The position numbers were made by a program, and so were the translations under genes. A stretch of DNA of 64,000 nucleotides from Streptomyces sp. ML-6 (GTDB taxonomy: Bacteria > Actinomycetota > Actinomycetes > Streptomycetales > Streptomycetaceae), in NCBI RefSeq assembly GCF_030116705.1, contig NZ_JAOTIK010000001.1:3236001-3300000 (forward strand), written 5' to 3'. A model generated the notes under the pieces. That model ran no database searches and was not told where the DNA came from. It worked only from the letters and a program-made list of their open reading frames with translations. Every line of letters begins with the position of its first letter. Positions within the stretch are counted from its first letter, which is position 1. Below are positions 8,739 to 17,065 of the stretch, in pieces.

Positions 8739-9254
8739 TCACGGGTCCGCCGTGCCGTTCCCGGGGTCCGGTGCGGCGGTGCTCCGCCGCAGCACCTCGA
8801 CCTGGCGCGCGCTCAGCTCGACCGTCCGTCGCATGTGGGCGACGAGCAGGGCCACTTCGTCGTCGTCGTACGCCTCGAACATCTCCGTCCAGGCGCCGCT
8901 CAGCCGCTTCCACACGGCGTCGATCTCCGCCATCCGCTCCGGCACGGGCGCGACGAGCACGCGTCGCCGGTCGACCGTGTCGCGTTCGCGCGTCACGTAG
9001 CCGCCCCGTTCCAGCCGGTCCACCAGCCGGGTCGCCGACCCCGTGGTGAGCCCGGTCAGCTCCGCGATGCGGCCCGTGGTGACCGGGGCCGCCTCCAGTC
9101 CGAGCAGGTTGATGCACTGCAGATCGGTCGGGTGGAGCCGCAAATGGTCCGCGACGGCCTGGTTGAAGAGCGCGTACGCGGCCATGTGCCGCCGCGACTC
9201 GACGGTCAGCTCGGCCATCAGCGCACGACGGCGGGGCTGGGACTTCTGCGACAT
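8739..9254 (-). CDS. MarR-family transcriptional regulator
   Basis: The 171-residue protein is a winged-helix MarR regulator. TTGRIAELTGLTTGSATRLV is the helix-turn-helix, and RLERGGYVTRERDTVDRRRV is the wing with the conserved DxRxx segment. Flanking helices form the dimerisation region. The start ATG (MSQKSQPRRR) has no obvious ribosome binding site; the next ATG at MAELTVES is an alternative. The C-terminal tail (AAPDPGNGTADP) is encoded by the adjoining tandem repeat and so may be recently extended. A GGAGTG-N11-CACTCC dyad sits just upstream and could be an autoregulatory site. Confidence 0.9.
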   Translation of the reverse strand: MSQKSQPRRRALMAELTVESRRHMAAYALFNQAVADHLRLHPTDLQCINLLGLEAAPVTTGRIAELTGLTTGSATRLVDRLERGGYVTRERDTVDRRRVLVAPVPERMAEIDAVWKRLSGAWTEMFEAYDDDEVALLVAHMRRTVELSARQVEVLRRSTAAPDPGNGTADP

Positions 9255-9301
9255 GCAAGGAGTGTACGAATCGGGCACTCCGCTTCCCCGCCGCCCGGGC
9301 C

Positions 9302-9874
9302 CTACGGCTTCTCGGCGGTCAGGTAGCGCTGGACGGTGGGCGCGAGCCAGGCGATCACTTCCTCGCGCGACATCTCCGCGGCGGGCGCGAACCGCAGCAC
9401 GTAGCGCGTGAGCGCCATTCCCAGTATCTGCGAGGCGACGAGCGCCGCCCGGTGGGAGGCCTCGGCCGGATCGGGGCAGACGCCGAGCGTGACCGGCCCT
9501 ATCTGCTGGGCGAAGACCTCTCTCATCCGCTCCGCGCCGGCCTCGTTGGTGACGCCGACCCTCAGCATCGCCGTGAGCACGTCGTCGCCCTCCCAGCGGT
9601 CCAGGAAATGCGCCACGAGGGCCGCACCGACGTGCTTGGCCGGCAGCGCCCCCAACTCGGGCAGCCGCAGATCTATCGAGGAGGCGGCGACGAACAGCCC
9701 CTCCTTGTTGCCGTAGTAGCGCATGACCATCGACGGGTCGATGCTCGCGTCCCGGGCGATGGCCCGGATGGTGGCGCGCTCGTACCCGTCCGCGGCGAAC
9801 CGCTCGCGAGCGGCGGCGAGGATCGCGGCCTTGGTGGCGTCCGAACGGCGGGGAGCGGCGGCGGGCTTCGTCAT
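9302..9874 (-). CDS. TetR-family transcriptional regulator
   Basis: The 190-residue protein has the TetR helix-turn-helix at residues about 14-60 (AAILAAARERFAADGYERAT, then IRAIARDASIDPSMVMRYYG) and an alpha-helical ligand domain behind it. It is divergent from the FAD monooxygenase. The 145-base gap carries two exact 16-base repeats, so TetR probably represses both itself and the monooxygenase until an aromatic ligand binds. Confidence 0.93.
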   Translation of the reverse strand: MTKPAAAPRRSDATKAAILAAARERFAADGYERATIRAIARDASIDPSMVMRYYGNKEGLFVAASSIDLRLPELGALPAKHVGAALVAHFLDRWEGDDVLTAMLRVGVTNEAGAERMREVFAQQIGPVTLGVCPDPAEASHRAALVASQILGMALTRYVLRFAPAAEMSREEVIAWLAPTVQRYLTAEKP

Positions 9875-9888
9875 GCCAACAAATGTAG

Positions 9889-9904
9889 GCCAACAAGCGT
9901 TGAC
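9889..9904. promoter_or_regulatory. TetR operator candidate, copy 1
   Basis: GCCAACAAGCGTTGAC has CAAC/GTTG half-sites and lies 15 bases upstream of the tetR start. An exact second copy lies 42 bases further on. Confidence 0.65.
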
Positions 9905-9930
9905 ACGCCAATCCCGCCGGAGTTACCGTT

Positions 9931-9959
9931 GCCAACAAGCGTTGACCAACGGTCGTTGG
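9931..9959. promoter_or_regulatory. TetR operator candidate, copy 2 with overlapping palindrome
   Basis: The exact repeat GCCAACAAGCGTTGAC is followed by and overlaps CCAACGGTCGTTGG, a palindrome with perfect six-base arms. It sits about 60 bases before the monooxygenase start, on the promoter side of both divergent genes. Confidence 0.65.
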
Positions 9960-10019
9960 CACGAAGGTGACGGCCGGTGACAGCCGGCTACCGCTGATGA
10001 ACGGGCCCAGGAGGCAGAC

Positions 10020-11507
10020 ATGACCACCAACCCGAGCACCACACCCGAGACCGTCGACGTACTCGTCGTGGGCGCCGGCCCCACCGGCCTGCTGCTCGCG
10101 GGGGATCTCGCCGCCCAGGGCGTCTCCGTCACGCTCGTGGAGCGCCGCCCGCAGCGGACGAACAACATGACGCGCGCCTTCGCCGTGCACGCCCGCACGC
10201 TCGAACTGCTCGACAACCGCGGCCTGGCCGACGAGCTGATCAAGACGGGCACCCCCATCACCTCCCTGCGCTTCTTCGGCGCGCTCTCGATCGACCTCTC
10301 CCGGCTGCGCACCCGCTTCCCCTTCGTGCTGATCACCCCGCAGTACGAGGTGGAGCACCTGCTGGAGCGCCGGGCCCGCGCCGCCGGCGTCCGCTTCCGG
10401 TACGAGACGGAGCTGACCGGACTCCACCAGGACGCCGAGGCCGTCACCGCCGAACTGCGCGAACCGGACGGCGGCCGGTCCACCCTCACCGCCCGCTACC
10501 TCGTCGGCACCGACGGAATGCGCAGCCCCGTGCGCCACGCGCTCGGACTCCCCTTCCCCGGCAAGTCCGTGATCCGGTCGATCGTCCTCGCCGACGTCCG
10601 GTTCGCCGAGGAGCCCACCTCCGTCCTGACGGTCAGCGGCGGGGGAGACACCTTCGCCTTCATCGTCCCGTTCGGGGACGGCTGGTACCGCGTGATGGGG
10701 TGGGACCGCACGCACCAGCCCGCCGACAGCGACCCCGTCGAGCTCGACGAGATACGCGACATCGCCCGCCGCTCCCTCGGCACCGACTACGGCATGCACG
10801 ACGCCCGCTGGATCTCCCGCTTCCACAGCGACGAACGCCAGGTGCCCGCCTACCGCACCGGCCGGGTCTTCCTCGCGGGCGACGCCGCCCACGTCCACTC
10901 ACCGGCGGGCGGCCAGGGCATGAACACCGGCCTCCAGGACGCCGCCAACCTCTCCTGGAAGCTCGCCGCCGTACTGCGGGGGCACACGGCCGCCCCGGAG
11001 GCGCTCCTCGACAGCTACCACGCCGAGCGGCACCCGGTCGGCACGAGAGTGCTCCGCTCCAGCGGTGCGATCGTCCGCCTCGCCATGGCCCACACCCCGC
11101 TCCAGCGGGCGGTCAGAACCGCCGCCTCCAAGATGCTGGCCGGCCTCCGGCCCGCCTCCGACAAGCTCATCGGCATGGTCTCCGGCATCTCCATCGCCTA
11201 CCCGGCCCCACGCGGCGCGCACCCCCTCACCTCGAAGCGCGCCCCCGACCTGAGCCTGCGGGAGGGCCGTCTGCACCAGCTGCTGCGCGACGGCGCGTTC
11301 GTCCTCGTCACCCCGGCCGGTGCCACCGCCCCGGTTTCCCCGGCGCCGTTGGTGCACGCCCACTGGCAGGGCGAGCGCGACACCGCCCTGCTCGTCCGCC
11401 CCGACGGCTACATCGCCTGGGCGAGCGACCACGCCGACCCCGAGGCCCTGCGGTCCGCGCTCACCCGGTCAGCTCCGCCGGCCACCGCGAACACCCCGGC
11501 CCGGTGA
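10020..11507 (+). CDS. FAD-dependent aromatic monooxygenase (PheA/TfdB type)
   Basis: This 495-residue class A flavoprotein hydroxylates aromatic or polyketide substrates using NAD(P)H and oxygen. The ADP-binding motif VLVVGAGPTGLLLAGDLA lies at residues 14-31. The middle YLVGTDGMRSPVRHALGL is the DG motif, and RVFLAGDAAHVHSPAGGQGM is the ribityl-binding GD motif with the usual GQGMN tail. The C-terminal thioredoxin-like region is short. GGAGG lies upstream of the ATG. It shares an operator region with tetR, which fits inducible detoxification or tailoring of an aromatic compound; no biosynthetic cluster is around it. Confidence 0.92.
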   Translation: MTTNPSTTPETVDVLVVGAGPTGLLLAGDLAAQGVSVTLVERRPQRTNNMTRAFAVHARTLELLDNRGLADELIKTGTPITSLRFFGALSIDLSRLRTRFPFVLITPQYEVEHLLERRARAAGVRFRYETELTGLHQDAEAVTAELREPDGGRSTLTARYLVGTDGMRSPVRHALGLPFPGKSVIRSIVLADVRFAEEPTSVLTVSGGGDTFAFIVPFGDGWYRVMGWDRTHQPADSDPVELDEIRDIARRSLGTDYGMHDARWISRFHSDERQVPAYRTGRVFLAGDAAHVHSPAGGQGMNTGLQDAANLSWKLAAVLRGHTAAPEALLDSYHAERHPVGTRVLRSSGAIVRLAMAHTPLQRAVRTAASKMLAGLRPASDKLIGMVSGISIAYPAPRGAHPLTSKRAPDLSLREGRLHQLLRDGAFVLVTPAGATAPVSPAPLVHAHWQGERDTALLVRPDGYIAWASDHADPEALRSALTRSAPPATANTPAR

Positions 11508-11676
11508 GCACCGGGGGCGGTGGGCGCCCGGGGCCGGTGAGGTGGCCGAAGTCGGTGGGCGCCCGAAGTCGGTGAGTGGCCGAGGGCGACGAGTGCCCGA
11601 GGCTGGCGGGTGCCCGAGGCTGGCGGGTGTCCGGTGGACGGCCGGCCCGGGGCGGGGCGGGGCAGTGCCCGATGGC
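11508..11676. repeat. Decayed tandem repeat with two perfect 17-base copies
   Basis: The gap between the monooxygenase stop and the next convergent gene is built of related GTGsCCGAgGCyGGyGG units. Copies at 11593-11609 and 11610-11626 (gtgcccgaggctggcgg) are identical. No gene is seen. Confidence 0.7.
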
Positions 11677-12282
11677 TCAGAAGACGTACTCGTCGCCGGT
11701 GGCCGGAGCCAGCACCTCGTGGTCGTTGTTACGGGGGTTCCGGTCGGTCGCCCCGCCGTTCCACAGCGTGTCGACCCGTACGACGACCTCGTCCGGCTTC
11801 CCCGCGAGTTGCAGTTCGCACGCGAATTGCCGCCCCTCCGCCTCCTCCGTCCCGTCGGCGCGCAGCTCGCCCGTGCGGCACAGCACGGTCTGCCGGCCGG
11901 TCTGCATGCAGTTCTCCGGAATCTCCTGCCGGCCGACGAGCGGCACCGAGGTCCGCACGCGCACGGTCACGTCCGCCAGGTTCGACGGGCCGCGGTTCTC
12001 GGACCGCACCCAGACGCCGAGCGCCGAGCCCCACAGCAGGACATGCCCGTGGTGCGACACATCGGCCTCCGGAGCGACAGCGGCCCCGTGCTCGGAGTCG
12101 GCACCGGTGCCGACTCCGAGCACGACTCCGGGCATGGCTCCGGGGGCGGCGGCCGTCGCATCCGGGGCGGCCGTCGCGTCCGGGACGCCCGAGGCACCCA
12201 CGGCGGCCGGGGCGGCACCCGCGCCCAGCGTCGCCATCGCGACCAGTACCAGCGCCGCGGCTTTTCTACGGGTCACTACCAT
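11677..12282 (-). CDS. Secreted protein of unknown function (201 aa)
   Basis: The N-terminus MVVTRRKAAALVLVAMATLG ending in AGAAPAAVGA is a clear Sec signal peptide. The next 40 residues are an Ala/Pro/Asp spacer encoded by direct repeats. The rest (about residues 70-200) is a beta-rich domain with WVRSENRGPSNLADVTVRVR and VLVRVDTLWNGG-like strands. This resembles DUF11 or CARDB-type immunoglobulin-like extracellular domains. Two Cys pairs (ENCMQTGRQTVLCRTG and FACELQ) could form disulfides. No partner gene is adjacent, and I cannot assign a function. Confidence 0.75.
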   Translation of the reverse strand: MVVTRRKAAALVLVAMATLGAGAAPAAVGASGVPDATAAPDATAAAPGAMPGVVLGVGTGADSEHGAAVAPEADVSHHGHVLLWGSALGVWVRSENRGPSNLADVTVRVRTSVPLVGRQEIPENCMQTGRQTVLCRTGELRADGTEEAEGRQFACELQLAGKPDEVVVRVDTLWNGGATDRNPRNNDHEVLAPATGDEYVF

Positions 12283-12525
12283 GCCCCGAAGATACAGATA
12301 GACCCGAATTGTTCTTATTTACCGATCGGTTCGGCACGCGCCTTCCCCTCGTCCGGCCCATCCCCGCCCACTGCCCACCGCCCACCGTCGTCCACCCCGG
12401 ACCACCATCCGCCCCGGATCCACGCCTGCCCCGGATCCGCGTCCGCCCACTGACACGTTTCGGACCACCGGTCCGCGCCTGCCTATCCTGGCCGCGTCAG
12501 AGATCGTCCGCCCGAGGAGTCCGCC

Positions 12526-13284
12526 ATGGCCGCCACCCCGATCGCCGTCATCACCGGAGCGAGCAGCGGCATCGGCGCCGCGACCGCCCGCCACCTGGCC
12601 GCCGCCGGCTACCGCGTCGTGCTGACCGCCCGCCGCAAGGACCGCATCGAGGCGCTCGCCGAGGAGATCAACGGGGCGGGCCACCAGGCCACGGCCTATG
12701 CCTTGGACGTCACCGACCGCGCCGCGGTGGACGAGTTCGCCACGGCGTTCCGCACCCTCGCCGTCCTCGTCAACAACGCGGGCGGAGCGCTCGGCGCCGA
12801 CCCCGTCGCCACCGGTGACCCCGCCGACTGGCGCCAGATGTACGAGACGAACGTCATCGGCACGCTCAACGTCACCCAGGCCCTGCTCCCCGCCCTCACC
12901 GCGAGCGGCGACGGCACGATCGTGGTCCTCTCCTCCACCGCGGGCCTCGGCACGTACGAGGGCGGCGGCGGTTACGTGGCCGCCAAGCACGGCGAGCACG
13001 TACTGGCCGAGACGCTCCGCCTGGAGATCGTCGGCACCCCGGTCCGCGTCATCGAGGTCGCCCCCGGCATGGTCAGGACGGAGGAGTTCGCCACCACCCG
13101 CTTCCGCGGCGACACCGAGAAGGCCGCCAAGGTGTACGCGGGCGTCGACGAGCCCCTCACCGCCGACGACGTGGCCGACACCATCACCTGGGCCGTCACC
13201 CGGCCCAGCCACGTCAACATCGACCTCCTGGTCGTCCGCCCCCGCGCCCAGGCGTCCAACTCCAAGGTCCACCGCACCGCCTGA
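12526..13284 (+). CDS. SDR-family oxidoreductase (YdfG-like)
   Basis: The 252-residue classical short-chain dehydrogenase has TGASSGIGAATARHL (TGxxxGxG) at residues 9-23 and NNAG at about 84-87. The active-site Ser comes from STAGLGTYEGGGGYVAAKHG, with the YxxxK Tyr and Lys. It reduces or oxidises a small alcohol or carbonyl with NADP(H), as in the YdfG/serine-3-dehydrogenase group. GAGGAG lies before the ATG. A CGGACC-ACC-GGTCCG dyad at 12461-12475 is a possible operator. Confidence 0.9.
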   Translation: MAATPIAVITGASSGIGAATARHLAAAGYRVVLTARRKDRIEALAEEINGAGHQATAYALDVTDRAAVDEFATAFRTLAVLVNNAGGALGADPVATGDPADWRQMYETNVIGTLNVTQALLPALTASGDGTIVVLSSTAGLGTYEGGGGYVAAKHGEHVLAETLRLEIVGTPVRVIEVAPGMVRTEEFATTRFRGDTEKAAKVYAGVDEPLTADDVADTITWAVTRPSHVNIDLLVVRPRAQASNSKVHRTA

Positions 13285-13305
13285 TCCCGGCCAAAAACGC
13301 GGGAA

Positions 13306-13336
13306 GGCCCCGGACACACCACCCGCGTCCGGGGCC
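13306..13336. terminator. Terminator-like hairpin between convergent genes
   Basis: GGCCCCGGAC and GTCCGGGGCC form a perfect 10-base-pair stem after the SDR stop codon. It also lies just past the 3' end of rtcB on the other strand. Confidence 0.7.
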
Positions 13337-13427
13337 GACATGCGCGACAGGGCCCACCATGAGCCCGGGACAGGGCCCGCGAGCCGGGGTTCGGAAGAAG
13401 AACCCGGCGCGGCGCCCGTACCGGTGC

Positions 13428-14621
13428 TCAGCCCTTCACGCACACCACCTGCTTGAGCTTGGCGACGACCTCCACCAGGTCCCGCTGCTGCTCGATGACC
13501 TGCTCGATCGGCTTGTACGCGGCCGGGATCTCGTCCACGACGCCGGAGTCCTTGCGGCACTCCACGCCCCGCGTCTGGTCCTCCAGGTCACGCGTCGAGA
13601 AGCGCCGCTTCGCGGCGTTCCGGCTCATCCTCCGGCCCGCGCCGTGCGAGGCCGAGTTGAAGGACTTCTCGTTGCCGAGGCCCTTCACGATGTACGAACC
13701 GGTGCCCATCGACCCCGGGATGATCCCGAAGTCCCCGGAGCCCGCACGGATCGCTCCCTTCCGCGTGACCAGCAGGTCCATGCCCTCGTACCGCTCCTCC
13801 GCCACGTAGTTGTGGTGACAGGAGATGACCGGTTCGAAGGTGACCTTGGCCTTCTTGAACTCCTTGCGGACCACGTTCTGGAAGAGGGCCATCATGATGG
13901 CCCGGTTGTGCTTCGCGTACTCCTGCGCCCAGAACAGGTCGTTGCGGTAGGCCGCCATCTGCGGGGTGTCGGCGATGAACACCGCCAGGTCGCGGTCGAT
14001 CAGGTCCTGGTTGTGCGGCAGCTTCTGCGCCTGGCCGATGTGGAAGTCGGCCAGTTCCTTGCCGATGTTCCGCGATCCGGAGTGCAGCATCAGCCAGACC
14101 GAACCCGACTCGTCGAGGCAGAACTCGATGAAGTGGTTGCCCGAGCCGAGCGTCCCCATCTGCTTCGTGGCCCGTTCCTGACGGAACCGGACCGCCTCGG
14201 CCACCCCGCCGAACCGCGTCCAGAAGTCGTCCCAGCCCGGTGCGCGGAAGCCGTACAGCCGGTCGGGGTCCACGGCCTCGTCGTGCATCCCGCGACCCAC
14301 TGGAATGGCCTGCTCGATCTGCGACCGGAGCCGGGACAGGTCGCCCGGCAGGTCGTTGGCCGTCAGCGAGGTCTTCACCGCGGACATCCCGCAGCCGATG
14401 TCCACGCCCACCGCCGCCGGACAGACCGCACCGTGCATCGCGATCACCGAGCCGACCGTCGCACCCTTGCCGAAGTGGACGTCCGGCATGACCGCCAGCC
14501 CCTTGATCCAGGGCAGGGTGGCCACGTTGCGCAGCTGCTGCATGGCCGCGTCCTCGACCGAGGCCGGATCGGCCCACATGCGGATCGGGACCTTCGCACC
14601 CGGTACTTCTACATACGACAT
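13428..14621 (-). CDS. rtcB: RtcB-type RNA ligase
   Basis: The 397-residue protein joins 2',3'-cyclic phosphate or 3'-phosphate RNA ends to 5'-OH ends using GTP and Mn2+. The signature VDIGCGMSAVKTSL carries the invariant Asp/Cys metal ligands. LGSGNHFIEF and MLHSGSRNIG supply further His ligands, and HGAGRRMSR contains the conserved HGAGR block that contacts the guanylate. SCHHNYVAEE is also conserved. GAGGGGCT lies before the ATG at MSYVEVPG. The length is at the short end of the family, as in actinobacteria. There is no RtcA or RtcR gene nearby, so it is constitutive or controlled from elsewhere. Confidence 0.95.
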   Translation of the reverse strand: MSYVEVPGAKVPIRMWADPASVEDAAMQQLRNVATLPWIKGLAVMPDVHFGKGATVGSVIAMHGAVCPAAVGVDIGCGMSAVKTSLTANDLPGDLSRLRSQIEQAIPVGRGMHDEAVDPDRLYGFRAPGWDDFWTRFGGVAEAVRFRQERATKQMGTLGSGNHFIEFCLDESGSVWLMLHSGSRNIGKELADFHIGQAQKLPHNQDLIDRDLAVFIADTPQMAAYRNDLFWAQEYAKHNRAIMMALFQNVVRKEFKKAKVTFEPVISCHHNYVAEERYEGMDLLVTRKGAIRAGSGDFGIIPGSMGTGSYIVKGLGNEKSFNSASHGAGRRMSRNAAKRRFSTRDLEDQTRGVECRKDSGVVDEIPAAYKPIEQVIEQQRDLVEVVAKLKQVVCVKG

Positions 14622-14782
14622 AGCCCCTCGATTCCCCCGAAAATTCTGAAAGCGCAAAACCGGTGCCAAGGTCGGCAAACGAGTCGGTCGACCGGCATTC
14701 ACAGCGGCGCGTGCGATACACATTGTGTCCACCGGTCGCCATCGAGCGGCAACCGTTTTTCGCACGAAGGGAGCCCAGGGCC

Positions 14783-15757
14783 GTGCGACGAATGGCCTAC
14801 GTACCCGGCGCCGCGCTGCTGGCAGCGCTCGTCGTCGGTTGCAGCGCCGACACCGGAACTGGTGGTTCCGCAGCTGACAGCAAGCCGGGCGAGGCGACCG
14901 AGGCCGTGGCGGCCCCCGGCAAGTACCGCACCCTCCCCGAGCCGTGCCGCGCGGTCGCGTCGTCCACGCTCAGGGACCTGCTCCCGGGCTCCGCCGAACT
15001 CTCCGAGGAGCAGCAGAAGAAGGTGTACGAGGGCACCGCCACCGTCACCTACGACACCGACCGCCGGGTCGGCTGCCGCTGGAAGTCGGAGGACCACTCC
15101 TCCTCGCGCACCCTGTTCATCGACTTCGAGCGCGTCGTGTCCTACGACCCCTCGGTGAGCGACGACGACCGCGCGAACGAGGTGTACACGAAGAAGGTGA
15201 CCGCCGCCGGTCTCTCCTCGCCCTCCGCCTCCGCGAGCCCCGACGACCCCGACGGCGCGAAGAAGCAGACGCCCTCGAACGCCTCCGACCACCCGGACTC
15301 CTCCGGCGCCGATGACGACGCCGCCGGACCCGACGACTCCGGTTCGGATTCCGGCGCGGCCTCGCACTCCCTGTCCGGCCCGCCCTCCGGGGACGAGTCC
15401 CCCTCCGGGAAGGGCGACGCCCACGGCCCCGACACGAAGACCGACGACCCGAAGACCGACGACGGCGGCGCGGGAGCCGAGGACGACGGCGGGGAGGACG
15501 GCGAGGACGGGGAGGACCTCCGGCCGCGCATGCTCGACGACCTCGGGGACAGCGCGTTCCTGAACGATCTGCTCACCCGGGCGGGTTCCGCCGCGCGGCA
15601 CCGCACGGTCAGCGTGGTATTTCGCACATCGAACGTCATCGTGACCGTCGAGTACACCGATCAGCCGACCGTCTCCACCGTGGTCCCCGACAGCAAGGAA
15701 CTGCAGGAGAAGGCGCAGGCACTGGCCCGGAACCTGGTCGAGGAGTTCGACGAGTAG
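14783..15757 (+). CDS. DUF3558-like lipoprotein with acidic insert
   Basis: The 324-residue protein starts at a GTG with a short signal and the lipobox LVVGC (Cys20), so it should be anchored outside the membrane. LPEPCRAVASSTLRDLLPG is the DUF3558 start, and the end (VVFRTSNVIVTVEYTDQP, then LQEKAQALARNLVEEFDE) matches the paralogue that follows. The two homologous parts are separated by about 110 residues rich in Asp, Ser and Pro, which is probably a disordered acidic linker. The family function is unknown; members are seen on actinobacterial surfaces. It is paired with a paralogue 178 bases downstream. Confidence 0.85.
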   Translation: MRRMAYVPGAALLAALVVGCSADTGTGGSAADSKPGEATEAVAAPGKYRTLPEPCRAVASSTLRDLLPGSAELSEEQQKKVYEGTATVTYDTDRRVGCRWKSEDHSSSRTLFIDFERVVSYDPSVSDDDRANEVYTKKVTAAGLSSPSASASPDDPDGAKKQTPSNASDHPDSSGADDDAAGPDDSGSDSGAASHSLSGPPSGDESPSGKGDAHGPDTKTDDPKTDDGGAGAEDDGGEDGEDGEDLRPRMLDDLGDSAFLNDLLTRAGSAARHRTVSVVFRTSNVIVTVEYTDQPTVSTVVPDSKELQEKAQALARNLVEEFDE

Positions 15758-15935
15758 CCCCGTCCCGGGAGCCCGCCGACCGGTCCCGCCCACGCCCTCC
15801 GCGCCCCCGGCCGAGGCGGCGTCCGGCCCCGGTCCGTCGTACCGTGGCCCTCCGGAACCTCCGGTCCGGCCGCCCGACCGTCCGCCAGCCCGATCGCCCG
15901 GCAGCCACCCGCCGCGCCACCCGAGTGAAGGAACC

Positions 15936-16787
15936 ATGCACCGTTCAGCCCCGCGACTCACCCGCATACTCGCCTGCGCCGCCGTCCCGGTGATGCTCGT
16001 CGTCGCCGGCTGCTCGTCGGACTCTGACGACAAGGACAAGAAGGAGTCGGGCTCCTCGGCATCCGCTTCGACGGCCCCGGAGAAGAAGGAACCGACCGTC
16101 GAGCCCGCGAAGTTCGCCTCGCTGCCCGAGCCGTGCAAGTCGATCACCAAGAAGACGATCACCTCCCTGGTGCCCGACGCGAAGTCCAAGAACGGCACGG
16201 CCGCCACGTCCAGCGACATCTCGTACCGCACGGGCTGCTCGTGGAACGGCCTGGACGACAAGGGCGTGAAGGGCTCCCAGTACCGCTGGCTCGACGTCGG
16301 CTTCACCCGCTTCGACTCCGACCAGACCCTGGGCAGCGGCGCCGAGCGCGCCCAGCAGGACTTCACGAAGCAGGTGGCGAAGGCCAAGGGCACCGCGGAC
16401 GCCAAGAAGGTCGCCGAGGCGCCCGCCGACGGCATCGGCGAGCAGGCCACCAGGATCACCTACGACCTCACCAAGACGGGCGAGGACTTCAAGTACGCGA
16501 CGATCGTGGCCCGTACGGGGAACGTCGTCGTCACCCTCACCTACAACGGTGCCGGTTACGCGGGCGCGAAGACCCCGTCCTCCGAGGACATCGTGAAGGG
16601 CGCCGAGAAGGCCGCCAAGGAAGCGGTGGCCGCGGTCTCCGCCACCGACACCGAACCGTCCAAGTCGGCCGACCCGAACGGCTCCACGACCTCCGGCGGC
16701 TCCTCGGACAAGGACGACGACTCGGACGGCAAGCAGAAGAGCCGGAAGACCTCGGCCCACAAGACGTCCGCCAAGAAGACCGCCTGA
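15936..16787 (+). CDS. DUF3558-like lipoprotein, paralogue of the preceding gene
   Basis: The 283-residue protein has a Sec signal ending in the lipobox VVAGC (Cys26), then a charged Lys/Asp/Ser linker. A DUF3558 domain follows (SLPEPCKSITKKTITSLVPD, with a second conserved Cys in RTGCSWNG). A Lys/Ser-rich tail ends the protein. It aligns end to end with the previous lipoprotein apart from that gene's acidic insert, so the two arose by tandem duplication. The role in the cell envelope is unknown. Confidence 0.87.
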   Translation: MHRSAPRLTRILACAAVPVMLVVAGCSSDSDDKDKKESGSSASASTAPEKKEPTVEPAKFASLPEPCKSITKKTITSLVPDAKSKNGTAATSSDISYRTGCSWNGLDDKGVKGSQYRWLDVGFTRFDSDQTLGSGAERAQQDFTKQVAKAKGTADAKKVAEAPADGIGEQATRITYDLTKTGEDFKYATIVARTGNVVVTLTYNGAGYAGAKTPSSEDIVKGAEKAAKEAVAAVSATDTEPSKSADPNGSTTSGGSSDKDDDSDGKQKSRKTSAHKTSAKKTA

Positions 16788-16844
16788 GCTGCCCCCGACG
16801 GGCCGGCCGGGCACCCGAATCCCCCGGCCACGAGCGGTTCCACC

Positions 16845-16874
16845 GAGCCCGGCCCTTCCCCGGGGGCCGGGCTC
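16845..16874 (+). terminator. Terminator-like hairpin after the DUF3558 pair
   Basis: GAGCCCGGCCC and GGGCCGGGCTC make a perfect 11-base-pair stem around TTCCCCGG, 57 bases after the stop codon. Confidence 0.75.
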
Positions 16875-16970
16875 CCGCCCCTCCCCGCGCAACACGCCGC
16901 ACCCCGATGTGCCAGGCTGTGCCCGCCGGAGGGCACCGCGGGCACCGATGAACAGGACGTCCGCACAGAA

Positions 16971-17042
16971 CGTCGGACACGCCCGGCACACCGGATACGT
17001 CCGGTACACCGGATGCGTCCGGCACGTCGGACACATCGAATA
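16971..17042. repeat. Eight tandem 9-base units in the DUF2637 gene promoter region
   Basis: Units such as CGTCGGACA, CACCGGATA, CGTCCGGTA and CACCGGATG follow each other without gaps up to 23 bases before the start codon. The array likely spans the leader or promoter of the next gene. Confidence 0.85.
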
Positions 17043-17065
17043 CGGGGAACGAGGAGGGAACGCGG

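Noticed and set aside
8494..9258. Minus-strand open frame with Gly-Pro-rich repeats over the marR gene
   Set aside because: It is in the wrong frame relative to a convincing MarR; its repeats come from the tandem DNA repeat.
12461..12475. CGGACC-ACC-GGTCCG dyad upstream of the SDR as a promoter operator
   Set aside because: Kept only as a note: short arms and GC-rich context make chance likely and no regulator is adjacent.
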